A stretch of 64,000 nucleotides of DNA from Nodularia spumigena CCY9414 (GCF_000340565.2 NZ_CP007203.1:1242028-1306027); one strand, 5' to 3'; counted from the first letter of the stretch, positions 9,670 through 19,617 are shown. The notes: generated by a model from the sequence alone, not told the origin. Numbers and translations: made by a program.

Positions 9670-10506
9670 ATGCCTTTACGTCAAACATTATCGAAATCTG
9701 ATATTCAACTTTCTTATTTAGAGTGGAACCAAGGTGAAGAACCTTTACTGCTGTTACACGGTTTAGCTGATAACGCCTTCGTTTGGTCTGGTTTGGGAGA
9801 TGACCTAGCGGCAGAATATCACATAGTTGCGCCGGATATGCGTGGTCATGGCCAAAGCAGTAAGCCAGAAGATGATTATACCTTTGATAGTGCGATCGCT
9901 GACCTGGAAACCCTGATGGATCATCTGGGATGGTCTTCTGCTCACGTTGTTAGTCACTCTTGGACGGGGAAACTAGCCGCTATCTGGGCGAGAAAAAATC
10001 CCGCACGTTTACGCAGTATGATTCTAGTTGACCCGATTTTTATCTGGAAAATGCCGAGTTTATTACGGTTAACTTTTCCTCTGTTATACCGTTACTTATC
10101 TTTTCTCAAAGGTATGGGTCCCTTTGCTAGTTACGCAGAAGCCGAAGCACAAGCGCGTCAGTTAAAGCAATATCAGGACTGGACTAGCTTACAACAGCAA
10201 GTATTTCAAGCCGGAATTGAACAAAAACCCGATGGGAGTTGGGGTAGTAAATTTACTATAGCAGCGCGCGATCGCATTTTTGAAGACGTGATGTGTGTAC
10301 CCGGTTTTATTGAACCTGTGGATACACCGGCGCTATTCGTACAACCAGAAAAAGGGCTAAACCGTCAAAATTGGCAAATCAAACCTTACAAAACCCACCT
10401 AAAAAATTTCCGTCTGTGTCAAGTTCCGGGAAATCATTGGCCATTTTTGACTGAACCTGAAGCATTTAACCGGACTGTAGCCGCATTTTTAGCAGAATTT
10501 AAGTAA
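9670..10506 (+). CDS. Alpha/beta hydrolase
   Basis: A 278-residue alpha/beta-hydrolase fold protein. The oxyanion region is LLHGLADNAFVW. The nucleophile elbow is SHSWTG, with serine in place of the usual first glycine of GxSxG. The acid probably lies in the strand ALFVQPEKGL, and the catalytic histidine is in GNHWPFLTEP near the C-terminus. The DMRGHGQS motif is typical of the haloperoxidase/epoxide-hydrolase branch. The substrate is unknown. A 91-bp inverted-repeat element begins two bases after the stop codon. Confidence 0.85.
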   Translation: MPLRQTLSKSDIQLSYLEWNQGEEPLLLLHGLADNAFVWSGLGDDLAAEYHIVAPDMRGHGQSSKPEDDYTFDSAIADLETLMDHLGWSSAHVVSHSWTGKLAAIWARKNPARLRSMILVDPIFIWKMPSLLRLTFPLLYRYLSFLKGMGPFASYAEAEAQARQLKQYQDWTSLQQQVFQAGIEQKPDGSWGSKFTIAARDRIFEDVMCVPGFIEPVDTPALFVQPEKGLNRQNWQIKPYKTHLKNFRLCQVPGNHWPFLTEPEAFNRTVAAFLAEFK

Positions 10507-10507
10507 T

Positions 10508-10598
10508 AGGACTTACGCAAGAACTCTCTGAAACCTTCTTAACTTCGTGTCCTTCGTGTCCTTCGTGGTTCGTTTTTCCATAATTTTGCGTAAGTCCT
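10508..10598. mobile_element. 91-bp inverted-repeat element (MITE-like), copy A
   Basis: Ends are the exact inverted repeat AGGACTTACGCAA / TTGCGTAAGTCCT. The centre contains repeats of GTCCTTCGT. A second copy of equal length lies at 31838-31928 in the opposite orientation, about 90% identical by eye. No protein is encoded, so it is probably moved by a transposase encoded elsewhere. Confidence 0.85.
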
Positions 10599-10633
10599 GA
10601 ATAAAACAAGTCTGACTTTGACTGAATTTGATC

Positions 10634-11842
10634 ATGAGCCTTTGTATTAATCCAGCTTGTCCTCAACCTTACCACCCAGATAATCAAGACCGTTTTTGTA
10701 AAAGTTGTGGTTCACCCTTGGAACTATTAGGACGCTATCGGGTGATAAATTTGTTGAGTGACAAAAATGGTTTTAGCAAAGTCTATGCAGCTGATGAACA
10801 AAACACACCAAAAATCCTCAAGGTACTCAATCAAGAGCTATCAAATGACGCTCAAGCCGTGGAATTATTTTGCCAAGAAGCATCAATTTCAGCACATCTG
10901 AATCATCCAGATATTCCCAAATTTGAGGATTATTTTCAGTATCAAACCAGAAATGGTTTAGTGATGCACTGCATTGTGATGGGAAAAATTGACCAGCCGC
11001 ACTTGGATGGGTGGTTACAGCAGCAAAATCGTTTGATTTCCCCAAGAGAAGCTGTAGACTGGTTAAAACGATTCATACCCGCAAATGTGGTGAACAGTTC
11101 TCCAAATAATGTAACTTGGCTCAACTCAGCTAAGAATTCCGAAAAAGTACCACTAACAGCCCTATTCACAGCTTTGTTAGTTTCTTTAGGTTTACTCGGT
11201 TTGACAGCTTTCGCAACACTTTCACAGAAGTTTACTACTTTGGGAACATCAACGAAATCACCTCAAAGAAAAGGTACGATTGATTACTTTCCTTATCAGG
11301 AGGGAAGGGATAGTCAAGGTAAAATCGCCAAGTTTAATATCGCTGTTTTATCAGTTGAATATAAATGGCTGACTGGGAGTAATTTTCAAATTGAATATAA
11401 TGATCAAATTATTAGTCTTGATGTTTTAAAATTGAAACTAGAACAACAAGGGATTCAGCAAATAATGGCAGAACCTAATGAAATTATTTCTGTAGGTATG
11501 GCTGCTTGTGGGGAAAATTCAGGAGTTCAAGAACGCAAAGCTTTAGAACGCGCTCAAGAAGTACAACGTTTAGCCAAAAGTTTATTTAGGAATACACCCA
11601 GTGTTCAAGGCTATCGCTTATTAAATTTTGGTCAATTTCAAGGAAATAATTGTCAGCAAAATCAGGATTTAACTGCATACCAAAAAAGTGTCATTATTAT
11701 TGGTGTTAAACAAGAAGCACCAGGTGTAATTATCGATGAAGCTTTACGGGATAGATTAGAAAATAAACCCTTTGCTGATTTTAAGTTACAAGATTATTCT
11801 TTGGGATCAGTGCAAGATTTTATCACTATACCTAGTGAGTAA
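10634..11842 (+). CDS. 4-Cys kinase-like membrane protein lacking the kinase catalytic lobe
   Basis: The N-terminus carries the 4-Cys prefix of cyanobacterial Ser/Thr kinases (cysteines 4, 9, 22 and 25). A kinase-like N-lobe follows (LLGRYRVINLLSDKNGFSKV, then HLNHPDIPKFEDYF). At about residue 140 (EAVDWLKRFIP) the similarity stops. No HRD, DFG or APE segment exists before the membrane helix at about 175-200. The outer ~210 residues (ISVGMAACGENSGVQERKAL) look like an OmpA/MotB-like domain. Residue numbers assume the ATG at 10634; a TTG two codons upstream is less likely. It probably arose by internal deletion from a kinase, leaving a possible sensor or pseudokinase. Confidence 0.75.
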   Translation: MSLCINPACPQPYHPDNQDRFCKSCGSPLELLGRYRVINLLSDKNGFSKVYAADEQNTPKILKVLNQELSNDAQAVELFCQEASISAHLNHPDIPKFEDYFQYQTRNGLVMHCIVMGKIDQPHLDGWLQQQNRLISPREAVDWLKRFIPANVVNSSPNNVTWLNSAKNSEKVPLTALFTALLVSLGLLGLTAFATLSQKFTTLGTSTKSPQRKGTIDYFPYQEGRDSQGKIAKFNIAVLSVEYKWLTGSNFQIEYNDQIISLDVLKLKLEQQGIQQIMAEPNEIISVGMAACGENSGVQERKALERAQEVQRLAKSLFRNTPSVQGYRLLNFGQFQGNNCQQNQDLTAYQKSVIIIGVKQEAPGVIIDEALRDRLENKPFADFKLQDYSLGSVQDFITIPSE

Positions 11843-11843
11843 A

Positions 11844-11880
11844 TCAGTTAACAGTTAACAGTTAACAGTTATCAGTTATC
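11844..11880. repeat. Short tandem repeat of the GTTAACA type
   Basis: Repeated units of CAGTTAA and CAGTTAT follow the gene at 10634. Such short tandemly repeated sequences are known from heterocystous cyanobacteria. Similar runs occur at 22950, 27767, 30530 and 48050. Confidence 0.7.
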
Positions 11881-12018
11881 ACAACCTGCCTTCTTAACTG
11901 ATAAATAGCTACCAAAAACATGGGGTTAGAGCCTCGCCACTTCGACAGGCTCAGTGCATCGCCTTCTAGGGCGACTTTATTCTAAAAACCATAACACCGA
12001 TTATTATATCTGCTAAAA

Positions 12019-12054
12019 TAAGTCAGGAGGTGATTGAGTGTTTAACCTGACTTA
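12019..12054 (-). terminator. Candidate terminator after the hybrid kinase gene
   Basis: TAAGTCAGG and CCTGACTTA form a nine-base-pair stem. It lies 26 bp past the end of the light-sensing gene set on the minus strand and is followed by TTTTAG. The loop is long, so the call is weak. Confidence 0.35.
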
Positions 12055-12079
12055 CGAGATGCCTTTAGGCACAGGAGTG

Positions 12080-14770
12080 TCAAAAAGGTAACTTGATGCT
12101 AAAAGTAGCTCCTAGTCCTTCGCCTTGGCTATGGGCTTGAATAGTACCTCCGTGTAATTCTACTAAATGACGAGCGATCGCTAAACCCAATCCTAAACCA
12201 CTGTGTTTGGCAGTACAATGTGCTTGACGATACCTGTCAAACACATGGGGCAGAAATTCCGGTTTTATACCCAAACCTGTGTCACTCACCTGGATGAGGA
12301 TTTCGGAATCATCACTTTTTGCCAGTTGCACTTGGACTCGTCCACCGGATGGGGTAAACTTAATAGCATTGGAAAGTAAATTACCTAAAACCTGTAGCAA
12401 ACGGTGGGTATCACCGACAATGGGCGGAATGGACTCATCAATTACAGATGCTAAATGAATTCCCTTAGCATGAGCAGAGGGGTAAGCAGTTTCCACAGAT
12501 GCTTTGACAATGTTCACCAGGTTGACTGGGCAGACTTCCAACTGCAACTGACCCCGAAGAATGCGTGACATATTTAGCAAATCTTCTAAGAGTTTTTCCT
12601 GAGATTGGGCATTGCGTTCGATGGTTGCTAAAGCATTGGTAACGGTATCTGGAGGTAGTTGCCGAGTCCGCAATAATTTTGCCCAACCCAGAATAGCATT
12701 AAGTGGCGATCGCAAATCATGAGATACCATAGCCACAAACTCATCTTTAGTTTGGTTGGCTTTTTCGGCTGCACTGCGTGCCGCTTGTTCCCTCTGCAAC
12801 AGCCGATCCCGTTCCGCTTCTAATTGCTTGCGATGGTCTATATCTGTAGCAGTGCCAAACCACTTGACGACTCGTCCTTGTTCATCCTTAATAGCCACAT
12901 TTCTGACTAGATGCCAACAATAGCTGCCATCATGTTTTTGATAGCGCATTTCTTGTTCGTAGGGCTTCTTTCTCTGCAAGGCTTGTGTCCATTCCGGTAT
13001 GACTGAGGAGAGATCATCTGGATGTATAACTTTTGTCCAACCAAACCCTTTCGCCTCTTCGAGCATTTGCCCAGTCAATTCATACCATCGTTGATTGACA
13101 TACTCACATTCCCCTTGAGAATTGCACGTCCAGACAAGTTGTGGAATTAAGTCTGATAAATAACGGTAACGTTCCTCACTTTCGCGCAAAGCTGTTTCAG
13201 CCTGTTTGCGTTCGCTAATGTCTGTCACACTGCCCACTGTTCGCACTACCTGACCATGAGGATCTTGAACAATTATGCCCTGATCTAATACATACCTATA
13301 CTCTTGGTCTTTATGACGCATCTTATACTCAATAGTATAGTAATTTTCACGGTTAAAGAAATCCGTCAATTGATTGAGCAGACGCTCTCTATGTTCGGGA
13401 TGAACCTTCTCTATCCACCACTCAGCGCTGGGGTCAGCTTCTTCTAAGGAGTAGCCCAAAATCCGGGTTAACCCCTCTGTTCTACTAACAATATTATTTT
13501 TAATATCCCGATCATAAATTAGACAATTAACTGCTGCTGCTGCTAGTTGAAAACGCTCATTACTTAAACGTAGCTGTTCCTCTGCTTGCTTACGCTCAGT
13601 GATATCAAAAGCAGTACCCACAATTTGGCGCGGCGAACCGTCAACATTCCTATTAAAAACAGTATCCCGACTATAAAACCACAGCCATTCACCATTGGCG
13701 TGTCGCATCCGATATTCAAATTCGAGAATTTCGCCATTCTCAGCTACGTTGATTAGTTGCAGATGTTCCAGAAATCGCGCCCTATCTTCAGGATGCATTA
13801 AAGTTGATAGAAACTCAGAATCCATACCTTTAATTTGTTGGCAAGTATAACCAAGTAGATTAATAACTTGACTATTGGTATAGACGTTCTGCTGTTTCAT
13901 CAAATCATAAACGTACAAAATTCCCGGTGTGGTATCGGCAATGCGTTCAATGAACTGCTGACTCTCTCGTAATTTTGCCTCTGCCTGTTTTTTTTCCGTC
14001 ACATCTCGCCAAGCAGCGACGAAGCCATCGCCCATTTTGGTAATGCGAATATCAATAACTCTGGTTGATTGCTGTTGACTATTCAAAGAAGTATAAACGA
14101 GTGCTTCTTTAACTAAGGGCTGACCAGTTTTTACAACTTGGCAACATTCATCAAACAAGCCATTCTCTCGAATATTCAGCAGAATTTCGCCCAGATATTC
14201 GCCCTGTTCTCCTGAACTCATCTGGCTAAATTCACAAGCTGCGGCGTTCATATAATCAACACGAAAGTTGAGGATTTCGCCCGTCTCATAGCGCACAGCC
14301 GAAAAAATGCCGAAACAATCCAGCATATTCTCAACGGAGGTGCGGAAACGTTCCTCGCTGCGTTGCAATTCTTGACTAAGTTGAGCATTTTTAATTGCTG
14401 AGTGTATAGTTGAGCGCAAATACTCGCCCGTGGTTTGTCCCTTGACTAAATAATCTTGGACACCGCTTTTCATTGCCTGTACCGCCACAGCTTCGTTACC
14501 ATAACCAGTTAACATAATCACTGCTGGGATGGCTTGTTGTGATTGCTGTTTTAATTCCGCCATAAATTCCAAACCGTCTAAGTCTGGCAGTAAGAAGTCT
14601 AATAAAATAGCATCAGGCTGAAACTGCCGACATAATGTTAACGCTCCTTCTCCTGATTCTTCTTCGAGAATTGTGTAGCTGTATTCCTGGTCTTGTAATA
14701 GATAACGACGATAAGCTTGCCGGTCTTCAGGAGAATCATCGACAATTAAAACAGTTAGCGGTTGCGCCAT
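12080..14770 (-). CDS. Hybrid sensor kinase: receiver domain, PAS repeats, histidine kinase
   Basis: An 896-residue soluble kinase. A receiver domain comes first (residues ~1-125: VLIVDDSPEDRQAYRR, phospho-Asp in AILLDFLLPDLDG, Lys in YLVKG). About four PAS/PAC units follow to ~660 (each ending in a form of DITERKQAE). Then come the H-box FVAMVSHDLRSPLNAILGWA and an ATPase domain with NLLSNAIKFTPSGG, DTGLGI and GLGLGLAI. There is no membrane segment. It lies two bases after the response-regulator gene and is the third gene of a phytochrome cluster. Its receiver could take phosphate from the phytochrome kinase branch (inference). Confidence 0.9.
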   Translation of the reverse strand: MAQPLTVLIVDDSPEDRQAYRRYLLQDQEYSYTILEEESGEGALTLCRQFQPDAILLDFLLPDLDGLEFMAELKQQSQQAIPAVIMLTGYGNEAVAVQAMKSGVQDYLVKGQTTGEYLRSTIHSAIKNAQLSQELQRSEERFRTSVENMLDCFGIFSAVRYETGEILNFRVDYMNAAACEFSQMSSGEQGEYLGEILLNIRENGLFDECCQVVKTGQPLVKEALVYTSLNSQQQSTRVIDIRITKMGDGFVAAWRDVTEKKQAEAKLRESQQFIERIADTTPGILYVYDLMKQQNVYTNSQVINLLGYTCQQIKGMDSEFLSTLMHPEDRARFLEHLQLINVAENGEILEFEYRMRHANGEWLWFYSRDTVFNRNVDGSPRQIVGTAFDITERKQAEEQLRLSNERFQLAAAAVNCLIYDRDIKNNIVSRTEGLTRILGYSLEEADPSAEWWIEKVHPEHRERLLNQLTDFFNRENYYTIEYKMRHKDQEYRYVLDQGIIVQDPHGQVVRTVGSVTDISERKQAETALRESEERYRYLSDLIPQLVWTCNSQGECEYVNQRWYELTGQMLEEAKGFGWTKVIHPDDLSSVIPEWTQALQRKKPYEQEMRYQKHDGSYCWHLVRNVAIKDEQGRVVKWFGTATDIDHRKQLEAERDRLLQREQAARSAAEKANQTKDEFVAMVSHDLRSPLNAILGWAKLLRTRQLPPDTVTNALATIERNAQSQEKLLEDLLNMSRILRGQLQLEVCPVNLVNIVKASVETAYPSAHAKGIHLASVIDESIPPIVGDTHRLLQVLGNLLSNAIKFTPSGGRVQVQLAKSDDSEILIQVSDTGLGIKPEFLPHVFDRYRQAHCTAKHSGLGLGLAIARHLVELHGGTIQAHSQGEGLGATFSIKLPF

Positions 14771-14772
14771 AA

Positions 14773-15228
14773 CTAATTGTTAACAGCATCAGGGAGGATT
14801 ACAATATCTAACCAATAAGTGATGAAGGTTTGAATAGTCTCAACCAATCTATTAATATCAATTGGTTTCAACATATAACTAGCAACGCAATATTGGTAAC
14901 ATATTTCGATATCTTTAGGATTAGATGATGTGGTAAATACAACTACCGGAATATATCTAAACTCTTCATCCTGCTTGATTTTTTCTAAGACTTCTCGCCC
15001 ATCAGTTCCCGGTAAATTCAAATCGAGCAAAATAAGGGCGGGACGAGGAGAGTTTTGGCTATCACTGTAAGTCCCGGTGTGGTAAAGAAAGTCTAGTGCC
15101 TCCTCGCCATCACTACAGCGAAACACAGGATTGACAACAGCTTGTTTTTTCATGATTCGACACAAGGCTTCAAAGTCTTCGTCGCTATCTTCAATTACTA
15201 GTAAAGGTCTGGCAAAATTACCAATCAT
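14773..15228 (-). CDS. Single-domain response regulator of the Rcp (phytochrome partner) type
   Basis: A 151-residue stand-alone receiver domain. Acidic pocket residues are in [14 protein letters not shown], the phospho-acceptor Asp is in [14 protein letters not shown], the conserved Thr is in VVVFTTSSN and the Lys is in SYMLKPID. There is no output domain. The gene starts four bases after the phytochrome stop. In Synechocystis and Calothrix the phytochrome gene is likewise followed by an rcp gene whose product is phosphorylated by the phytochrome. The same partnership is inferred here (an RcpB-like protein). Confidence 0.92.
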   Translation of the reverse strand: MIGNFARPLLVIEDSDEDFEALCRIMKKQAVVNPVFRCSDGEEALDFLYHTGTYSDSQNSPRPALILLDLNLPGTDGREVLEKIKQDEEFRYIPVVVFTTSSNPKDIEICYQYCVASYMLKPIDINRLVETIQTFITYWLDIVILPDAVNN

Positions 15229-15232
15229 CGGT

Positions 15233-17491
15233 TTAGTTCACTCCCTGTAATGTGAAATAGAAGGTACTACCCTCACCGTAGGTTGACTCTACCCATATTT
15301 TACCGCCATGACGTTCTACTATTTTTTTGGCAATAGTTAAACCCGCCCCAGTACCTCCGCCATATTTACTCGGTCCGTGGAGCCGTTTGAAAATCCGAAA
15401 AATGGCTTCAAAGTGTTTATCTCGAATACCGATACCATTATCTCGGACGTACAATGTGATTGGTAATTGTGGTTCCTCTATATAACCAATTTCAAGGCAT
15501 TTTTCAGGTTTATCATTGTATTTAATCGAGTTAGCAATCAAATTATTAAAGACTTCACCTAGTTGGACGCGATCGCAATACACTGTTGGTAGCGGTCGCG
15601 GAATTTGAATATCTACCTTCATCTCCTCAATGCGGGCGCTCAATAAATCTAAACTGCGATACACTACATCATTCAGGTCTGTTGGTTGCATGGAAAGGTC
15701 TACTCTTCCCAAGCGAGAAAAATGCAGCAGGGAATCGATTAAATCCTCCATGCGCTGCGTCAGACGAATCAATGTTTTTAATTTGTTCTTACCTTCTTCG
15801 TTCAGGGTATCAGCGTAGTCTTCTATCAAGAAGTTAGAATAATTGTGAATACCGCGCAGTGGTTCTTTTAAATCATGAGAAGCTATATAAGCAAAGGCAT
15901 CTAATTCGTGATTACTGCGTTCTAGTTCAATATTCAACTGTGCTAGTTCATCTGCTTTCCGCAGCACTACGCCAATAATTGCACTTCTCAATTCTCGTGC
16001 TGCATTCACTTCATAGGATTTCCAGGGAACTGATTTTAATAAGACTGTTTCTTTCCATAAATCAAAAGATTTCCGGGGAGATAGGCGGATACTTCCATTT
16101 TGTTTCACTTCTACAGGTTTATTAGGATTACCGCCCCAATCTACAGTTCGCACTACTTCTGGGCGAAACCATAAAACATAGTTTTTTTGACTTTTGGAAA
16201 TGGAAACTGCCATCAAACCGCTTGCCACATCCCGCAATTTTTCCACCTGTGGGTAAACTTGAGATAAGGAATCAGTGTAGAAAATCTCTTCCTGCTGGTT
16301 TTGATTTATCCATTCCACTAAATCTTTAATATCCTGTTGTTCAGGAGTTTTACCAACCGTGAAATAATTGCCATGAAAACAGACGGCTGCTCCTTGAGCA
16401 TCCACAAGATTGAGGAGATTTGGCTGCTTGTTAATTAAACCGTCAATGAAGTTACTTTCTGATGACATATATTCCACTAACTTGGAATTATAAGATTTCA
16501 CTTGCATTTTATATTCTACATCTTCACTATCTTCTTTAGCCGCCATTTCTAAAGATGTCATTTGCCCCAAAAATTCACAAGCATTCCGAATTTCATAGGG
16601 AATATATTTAGGTGATTGATGATGACAAGCAATTAGTCCCCAGAGGTTGCCATTTTTCATGATAGAAATTGACATTGATGCTGTCACGCCCATATTGTGC
16701 ATATACTCAACGTGTAAAGGCGAAACACTCCGTAAGACTGACCTGCTTAAATCTAAAGGTTCGTCAGTCAAGGGATTATTGGTTGGTACAATGGCCGCAG
16801 GCTGATAATAAGTATTTGGTATTAATCTCAGCCAGTTTTGGCTATAGAGTTTTCTGGCTTGGGTGGGAATGTCAGAAGCCGGATAATGTAAGCCTAAATA
16901 AGCTGTCAGATATTCTGGTTTTTCTTCTGCAATAACTGTACCATTCCAATCTTGATCAAATCGATAGAGCATGACTCTATCAAAACCAGTAATTTTCTTG
17001 ACTTCTTTGACAACAATCTGACTAATTTCTGCCAAATTGGATGCAGATTGTAGCTTTGACATTGCCATTTTTACTAAATGGTAAAATTTGAAAAATGTAT
17101 TACTTTTTTCCGCTTTTGTCGGTTCTAATTCTAAAATTAAAACTCCATGAGAACGGTGAATAATCCCATCAAAATTTACAGGCTCATTTTTTAAGTTGAT
17201 AGTCAATTCAATGGGATTAACAATCGGTAAATCTTCTTGTACTAAAGACTCTGTTAGTAAACTAATTTGGTCAGTTTCGAGAAAATAGTTTAAATTTTTA
17301 TTTAGTAATTCTTCGGGGTGTAACCCAAATAAGTTGAATATATTATCGCTGACTTGCAGGATAGTTAAATCTGGTTCTTTTAAAGCAAAAAGCACTCCAT
17401 GAGGCTGAATAGAGCCAGGAATATGAATTGGCTCTTTATTACATCTGCTAATATCAATTGTCACCGGGATGTTAATATAGTTAGTACTCAC
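15233..17491 (-). CDS. Bacteriophytochrome sensor histidine kinase, CphB/BphP type
   Basis: A 752-residue red/far-red photoreceptor kinase with order PAS (1-120), GAF (~140-320), PHY (~330-510), HisKA and ATPase. The chromophore site is biliverdin type: a cysteine at residue 17 in [15 protein letters not shown], while the GAF position that is cysteine in Cph1 is leucine ([15 protein letters not shown]). PASDIP in GAF and PRKSFDLW in the PHY tongue are intact. Kinase motifs are [30 protein letters not shown] and [10 protein letters not shown]. It heads the cluster with the response regulator and hybrid kinase. This matches Calothrix CphB rather than CphA. Confidence 0.93.
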   Translation of the reverse strand: MSTNYINIPVTIDISRCNKEPIHIPGSIQPHGVLFALKEPDLTILQVSDNIFNLFGLHPEELLNKNLNYFLETDQISLLTESLVQEDLPIVNPIELTINLKNEPVNFDGIIHRSHGVLILELEPTKAEKSNTFFKFYHLVKMAMSKLQSASNLAEISQIVVKEVKKITGFDRVMLYRFDQDWNGTVIAEEKPEYLTAYLGLHYPASDIPTQARKLYSQNWLRLIPNTYYQPAAIVPTNNPLTDEPLDLSRSVLRSVSPLHVEYMHNMGVTASMSISIMKNGNLWGLIACHHQSPKYIPYEIRNACEFLGQMTSLEMAAKEDSEDVEYKMQVKSYNSKLVEYMSSESNFIDGLINKQPNLLNLVDAQGAAVCFHGNYFTVGKTPEQQDIKDLVEWINQNQQEEIFYTDSLSQVYPQVEKLRDVASGLMAVSISKSQKNYVLWFRPEVVRTVDWGGNPNKPVEVKQNGSIRLSPRKSFDLWKETVLLKSVPWKSYEVNAARELRSAIIGVVLRKADELAQLNIELERSNHELDAFAYIASHDLKEPLRGIHNYSNFLIEDYADTLNEEGKNKLKTLIRLTQRMEDLIDSLLHFSRLGRVDLSMQPTDLNDVVYRSLDLLSARIEEMKVDIQIPRPLPTVYCDRVQLGEVFNNLIANSIKYNDKPEKCLEIGYIEEPQLPITLYVRDNGIGIRDKHFEAIFRIFKRLHGPSKYGGGTGAGLTIAKKIVERHGGKIWVESTYGEGSTFYFTLQGVN

Positions 17492-17888
17492 GTTTCAAAC
17501 CTAGTGATTACAAGTTGTTTTAAAATATCCTCTAATATTGTGCCATAGCAGTTTTTTTCAATTTCTCAAACACCGTTAATGGTTAAATACTCTCATTCCT
17601 AGCATAACTATATTACAGAGTTAATTAATGGAGTTGATATTAACGAGTTGTGACTGTGTTCATCAGCAGTTCACAATTTCTTTAAAATTGCCGTATTTTT
17701 GCGTAAATTCCTGTTGACAGTCGGATAAATAAATTTTAATTAAAATGAATTATATATAATAATTTTTATGAACAATTCCAGCTATTTGTATTATAAATAA
17801 CTAAGGAATCCCGGCAAAATTGCTTGTGAAATTTTTTGATGGTAAAAAAATGACAAAAGACAGAGGTGGGCGAGTCCCCGCCGTTGCG
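17492..17888. other. Intergenic region, probable promoter of the phytochrome cluster
   Basis: AT-rich sequence with no open frame of note. The phytochrome promoter should lie in its lower-coordinate half. A weak hairpin (GGTGGGCGAGTCCCCGCC, near 17865) may end the cation transporter transcript. No specific binding site was recognised. Confidence 0.4.
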
Positions 17889-18776
17889 TTAAAAGCTAAT
17901 TTGCTCAGATTTGTATGTTGGTGGCTCGATATGAATTAAAATCCTCACGGGACTGAAACGTTGTTCTAGTCGGCGTTCTACTTCTTCGGTAATGTGATGA
18001 GCAGTTTCTACATCTGGTGCATCGACGATTAAGTGCATTTCTATGAAGACTTGGCGACCGAGAACACCCCGTGAGGCGATTTTATGACAGTTAATTACTC
18101 CCGGAACCGCAGTGGCGATCGCATAAATTGTTTCTGGTGCTATGGCCATTTGGTCTACAAGCCAAGGTAAATTGGTTTTAACAACTGAGAACCCAGTCCA
18201 AAACACTAACAAAGCCACAGGAAAAGCTAAGACTACATCCAGCCATTGATAACCTAGCCAAACCCCGATCAAACCCCCAATTACAGTTATAGTCACCCAA
18301 ACATCGCTCATAGTATGTGCCGCATCAGCCACCAAAATTGGGCTACCTACCCGCTTACCTACACGACGTTCGTAAAACGCCACAAAAATATTTATACCCA
18401 GGACAATCAGCAATAACCACAACTCCACAGGGGATATATTCACAGGTTCACTACCCTGAATTATCCGCTCCACAGCACCTTGGAGAATTTGCCAACAGGC
18501 TATGGCTAAAAAAGCTGCTATTCCTAAAGCCCCCACAGCTTCAAATTTCTGGTGTCCGTAAGGGTGTTCTATATCTGGTTCGGGGGCAGAATATTTACTG
18601 GCGATTAATCCTAAAACATTATTGGCAGCATCGGTAACACTATGCAAGGCATCGGCTAACAAGCTTAAAGAACCTGTCATGTACCCTAAAAATCCTTTCA
18701 ATCCGATTACTAGCAGGTTCAGCAATAGGGTGATAATTAAAACCTTTTGCACTTCGGGGCGATTATCGTCAGTCAT
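17889..18776 (-). CDS. Cation diffusion facilitator family efflux transporter
   Basis: A 295-residue inner-membrane protein with about six helices and a soluble C-terminal domain. Metal-site residues are visible in helix II (LLADALHSVTDAANN) and helix V (LVADAAHTMSDVW), the two HxxxD-type motifs of CDF proteins. The C-terminal part (HKIASRGVLGRQVFIEMHL, then HHITEEVERRLEQRF) is the ferredoxin-like dimer domain. Members exchange Zn, Fe, Mn or Co for protons; the metal here is not evident. It is a single gene with its own 5' gap. Confidence 0.92.
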   Translation of the reverse strand: MTDDNRPEVQKVLIITLLLNLLVIGLKGFLGYMTGSLSLLADALHSVTDAANNVLGLIASKYSAPEPDIEHPYGHQKFEAVGALGIAAFLAIACWQILQGAVERIIQGSEPVNISPVELWLLLIVLGINIFVAFYERRVGKRVGSPILVADAAHTMSDVWVTITVIGGLIGVWLGYQWLDVVLAFPVALLVFWTGFSVVKTNLPWLVDQMAIAPETIYAIATAVPGVINCHKIASRGVLGRQVFIEMHLIVDAPDVETAHHITEEVERRLEQRFSPVRILIHIEPPTYKSEQISF

Positions 18777-19216
18777 AGAGTAGATTTAACATTTATATCT
18801 ATGACTAATAATGTAAAACTTAAAACTCAGTTTAATTGTGTCAAAGTCTTACGCCGTAAGGATTATATCTGTCTTTAGTCTCTGGTTTTTTGTGGGTTTA
18901 GTGAGAGTATTTATCACTAAAATTTTCTCTAACCTTGATAGATATAGGCGATCGCTATACAAATAACAGCACTTTGCCAGTAAATCAAGTACACATCTGA
19001 AGATGATGGATCTTGTGGTTCTTGCCCACCTTTGTATACTTCACTACGCCATAACAGCATATATTATCATTAATAGCAGTAAATTTCGGGAGCAATTTTT
19101 TATCCTAAATTCACACCACTCTGTCAAAATTTGCACGATGGCAGGGAAAGTCTCCGCGTTAAGCATCACCTATTCCGGTAACATAGATAATTATCAATCA
19201 GTTTTATCAAGAACTC
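18777..19216. other. Intergenic region without recognised features
   Basis: Includes a GGCGATCGCT palindrome copy near 18947 and AT-rich sequence. An 82-codon frame at 19003 overlaps the next gene out of frame and has no protein-like character, so it is not called. It must contain promoters for the divergent flanking genes. Confidence 0.4.
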
Positions 19217-19570
19217 ATGTCTTCAACTCCTCTGACACTGAATCTGATTGAAGGTTCTGTCACTTTCAGTTTTTCACCCCAAGCAGCACGGGAATTAAAG
19301 GCAGCAACTGACCAATTAATGGAACGCCTGAAAGCTGTCGCCGCTAAACCCACTCCAGGGGGCGGTAAAGTCACTCCTCAGCCTCCCGTTGAGTATCGCT
19401 ACACTGGTGATGTATTTTTAGAAGTTTTTTGTAACCCCAATATTTGGCCTACTCCCTTTGCGGCTAAAGTCCTGCTGACTATCCGCAATATCAACATTCG
19501 CTTAACTACAGAAGCTGAACTGACGCGAATTATTGAAGACGTTAACCAATATTTAGAGCAAGTAGGTTGA
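19217..19570 (+). CDS. Conserved cyanobacterial hypothetical protein, 117 residues
   Basis: A small soluble protein with no named family that I recognise. The N-terminal half (LIEGSVTFSFSPQAARELKA) is followed by a Pro/Gly-rich linker (KPTPGGGKVTPQPP). A compact C-terminal half has a strand-helix look (YTGDVFLEVFCNPNIWPTPF, then TEAELTRIIEDVNQYLEQVG). Composition and codon use resemble its neighbours, and a clear hairpin follows 16 bp after the stop. These support a real gene; its function is unknown. Confidence 0.7.
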   Translation: MSSTPLTLNLIEGSVTFSFSPQAARELKAATDQLMERLKAVAAKPTPGGGKVTPQPPVEYRYTGDVFLEVFCNPNIWPTPFAAKVLLTIRNINIRLTTEAELTRIIEDVNQYLEQVG

Positions 19571-19585
19571 CTATCAAAAAAATTA

Positions 19586-19617
19586 CCGGGGCAGTTTAAC
19601 ATATTAAACCGCCCCGG
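19586..19617 (+). terminator. Strong hairpin downstream of the 117-residue gene
   Basis: CCGGGGC(A)GTTTAA pairs with TTAAAC(C)GCCCCGG around CATA. It lies 16 bp after the stop. No T-run follows on the plus strand, so it may act as an imperfect terminator or an mRNA-end stabiliser. Confidence 0.55.

Noticed and set aside
12038..12091. 17-codon frame after AGGAGGTGATT near the hybrid kinase end
   Set aside because: Good ribosome site but a very short peptide within a hairpin and overlapping a convergent gene; probably chance.
19003..19251. 82-codon frame before the 117-residue gene
   Set aside because: Overlaps the next gene out of frame, no ribosome site, irregular composition.
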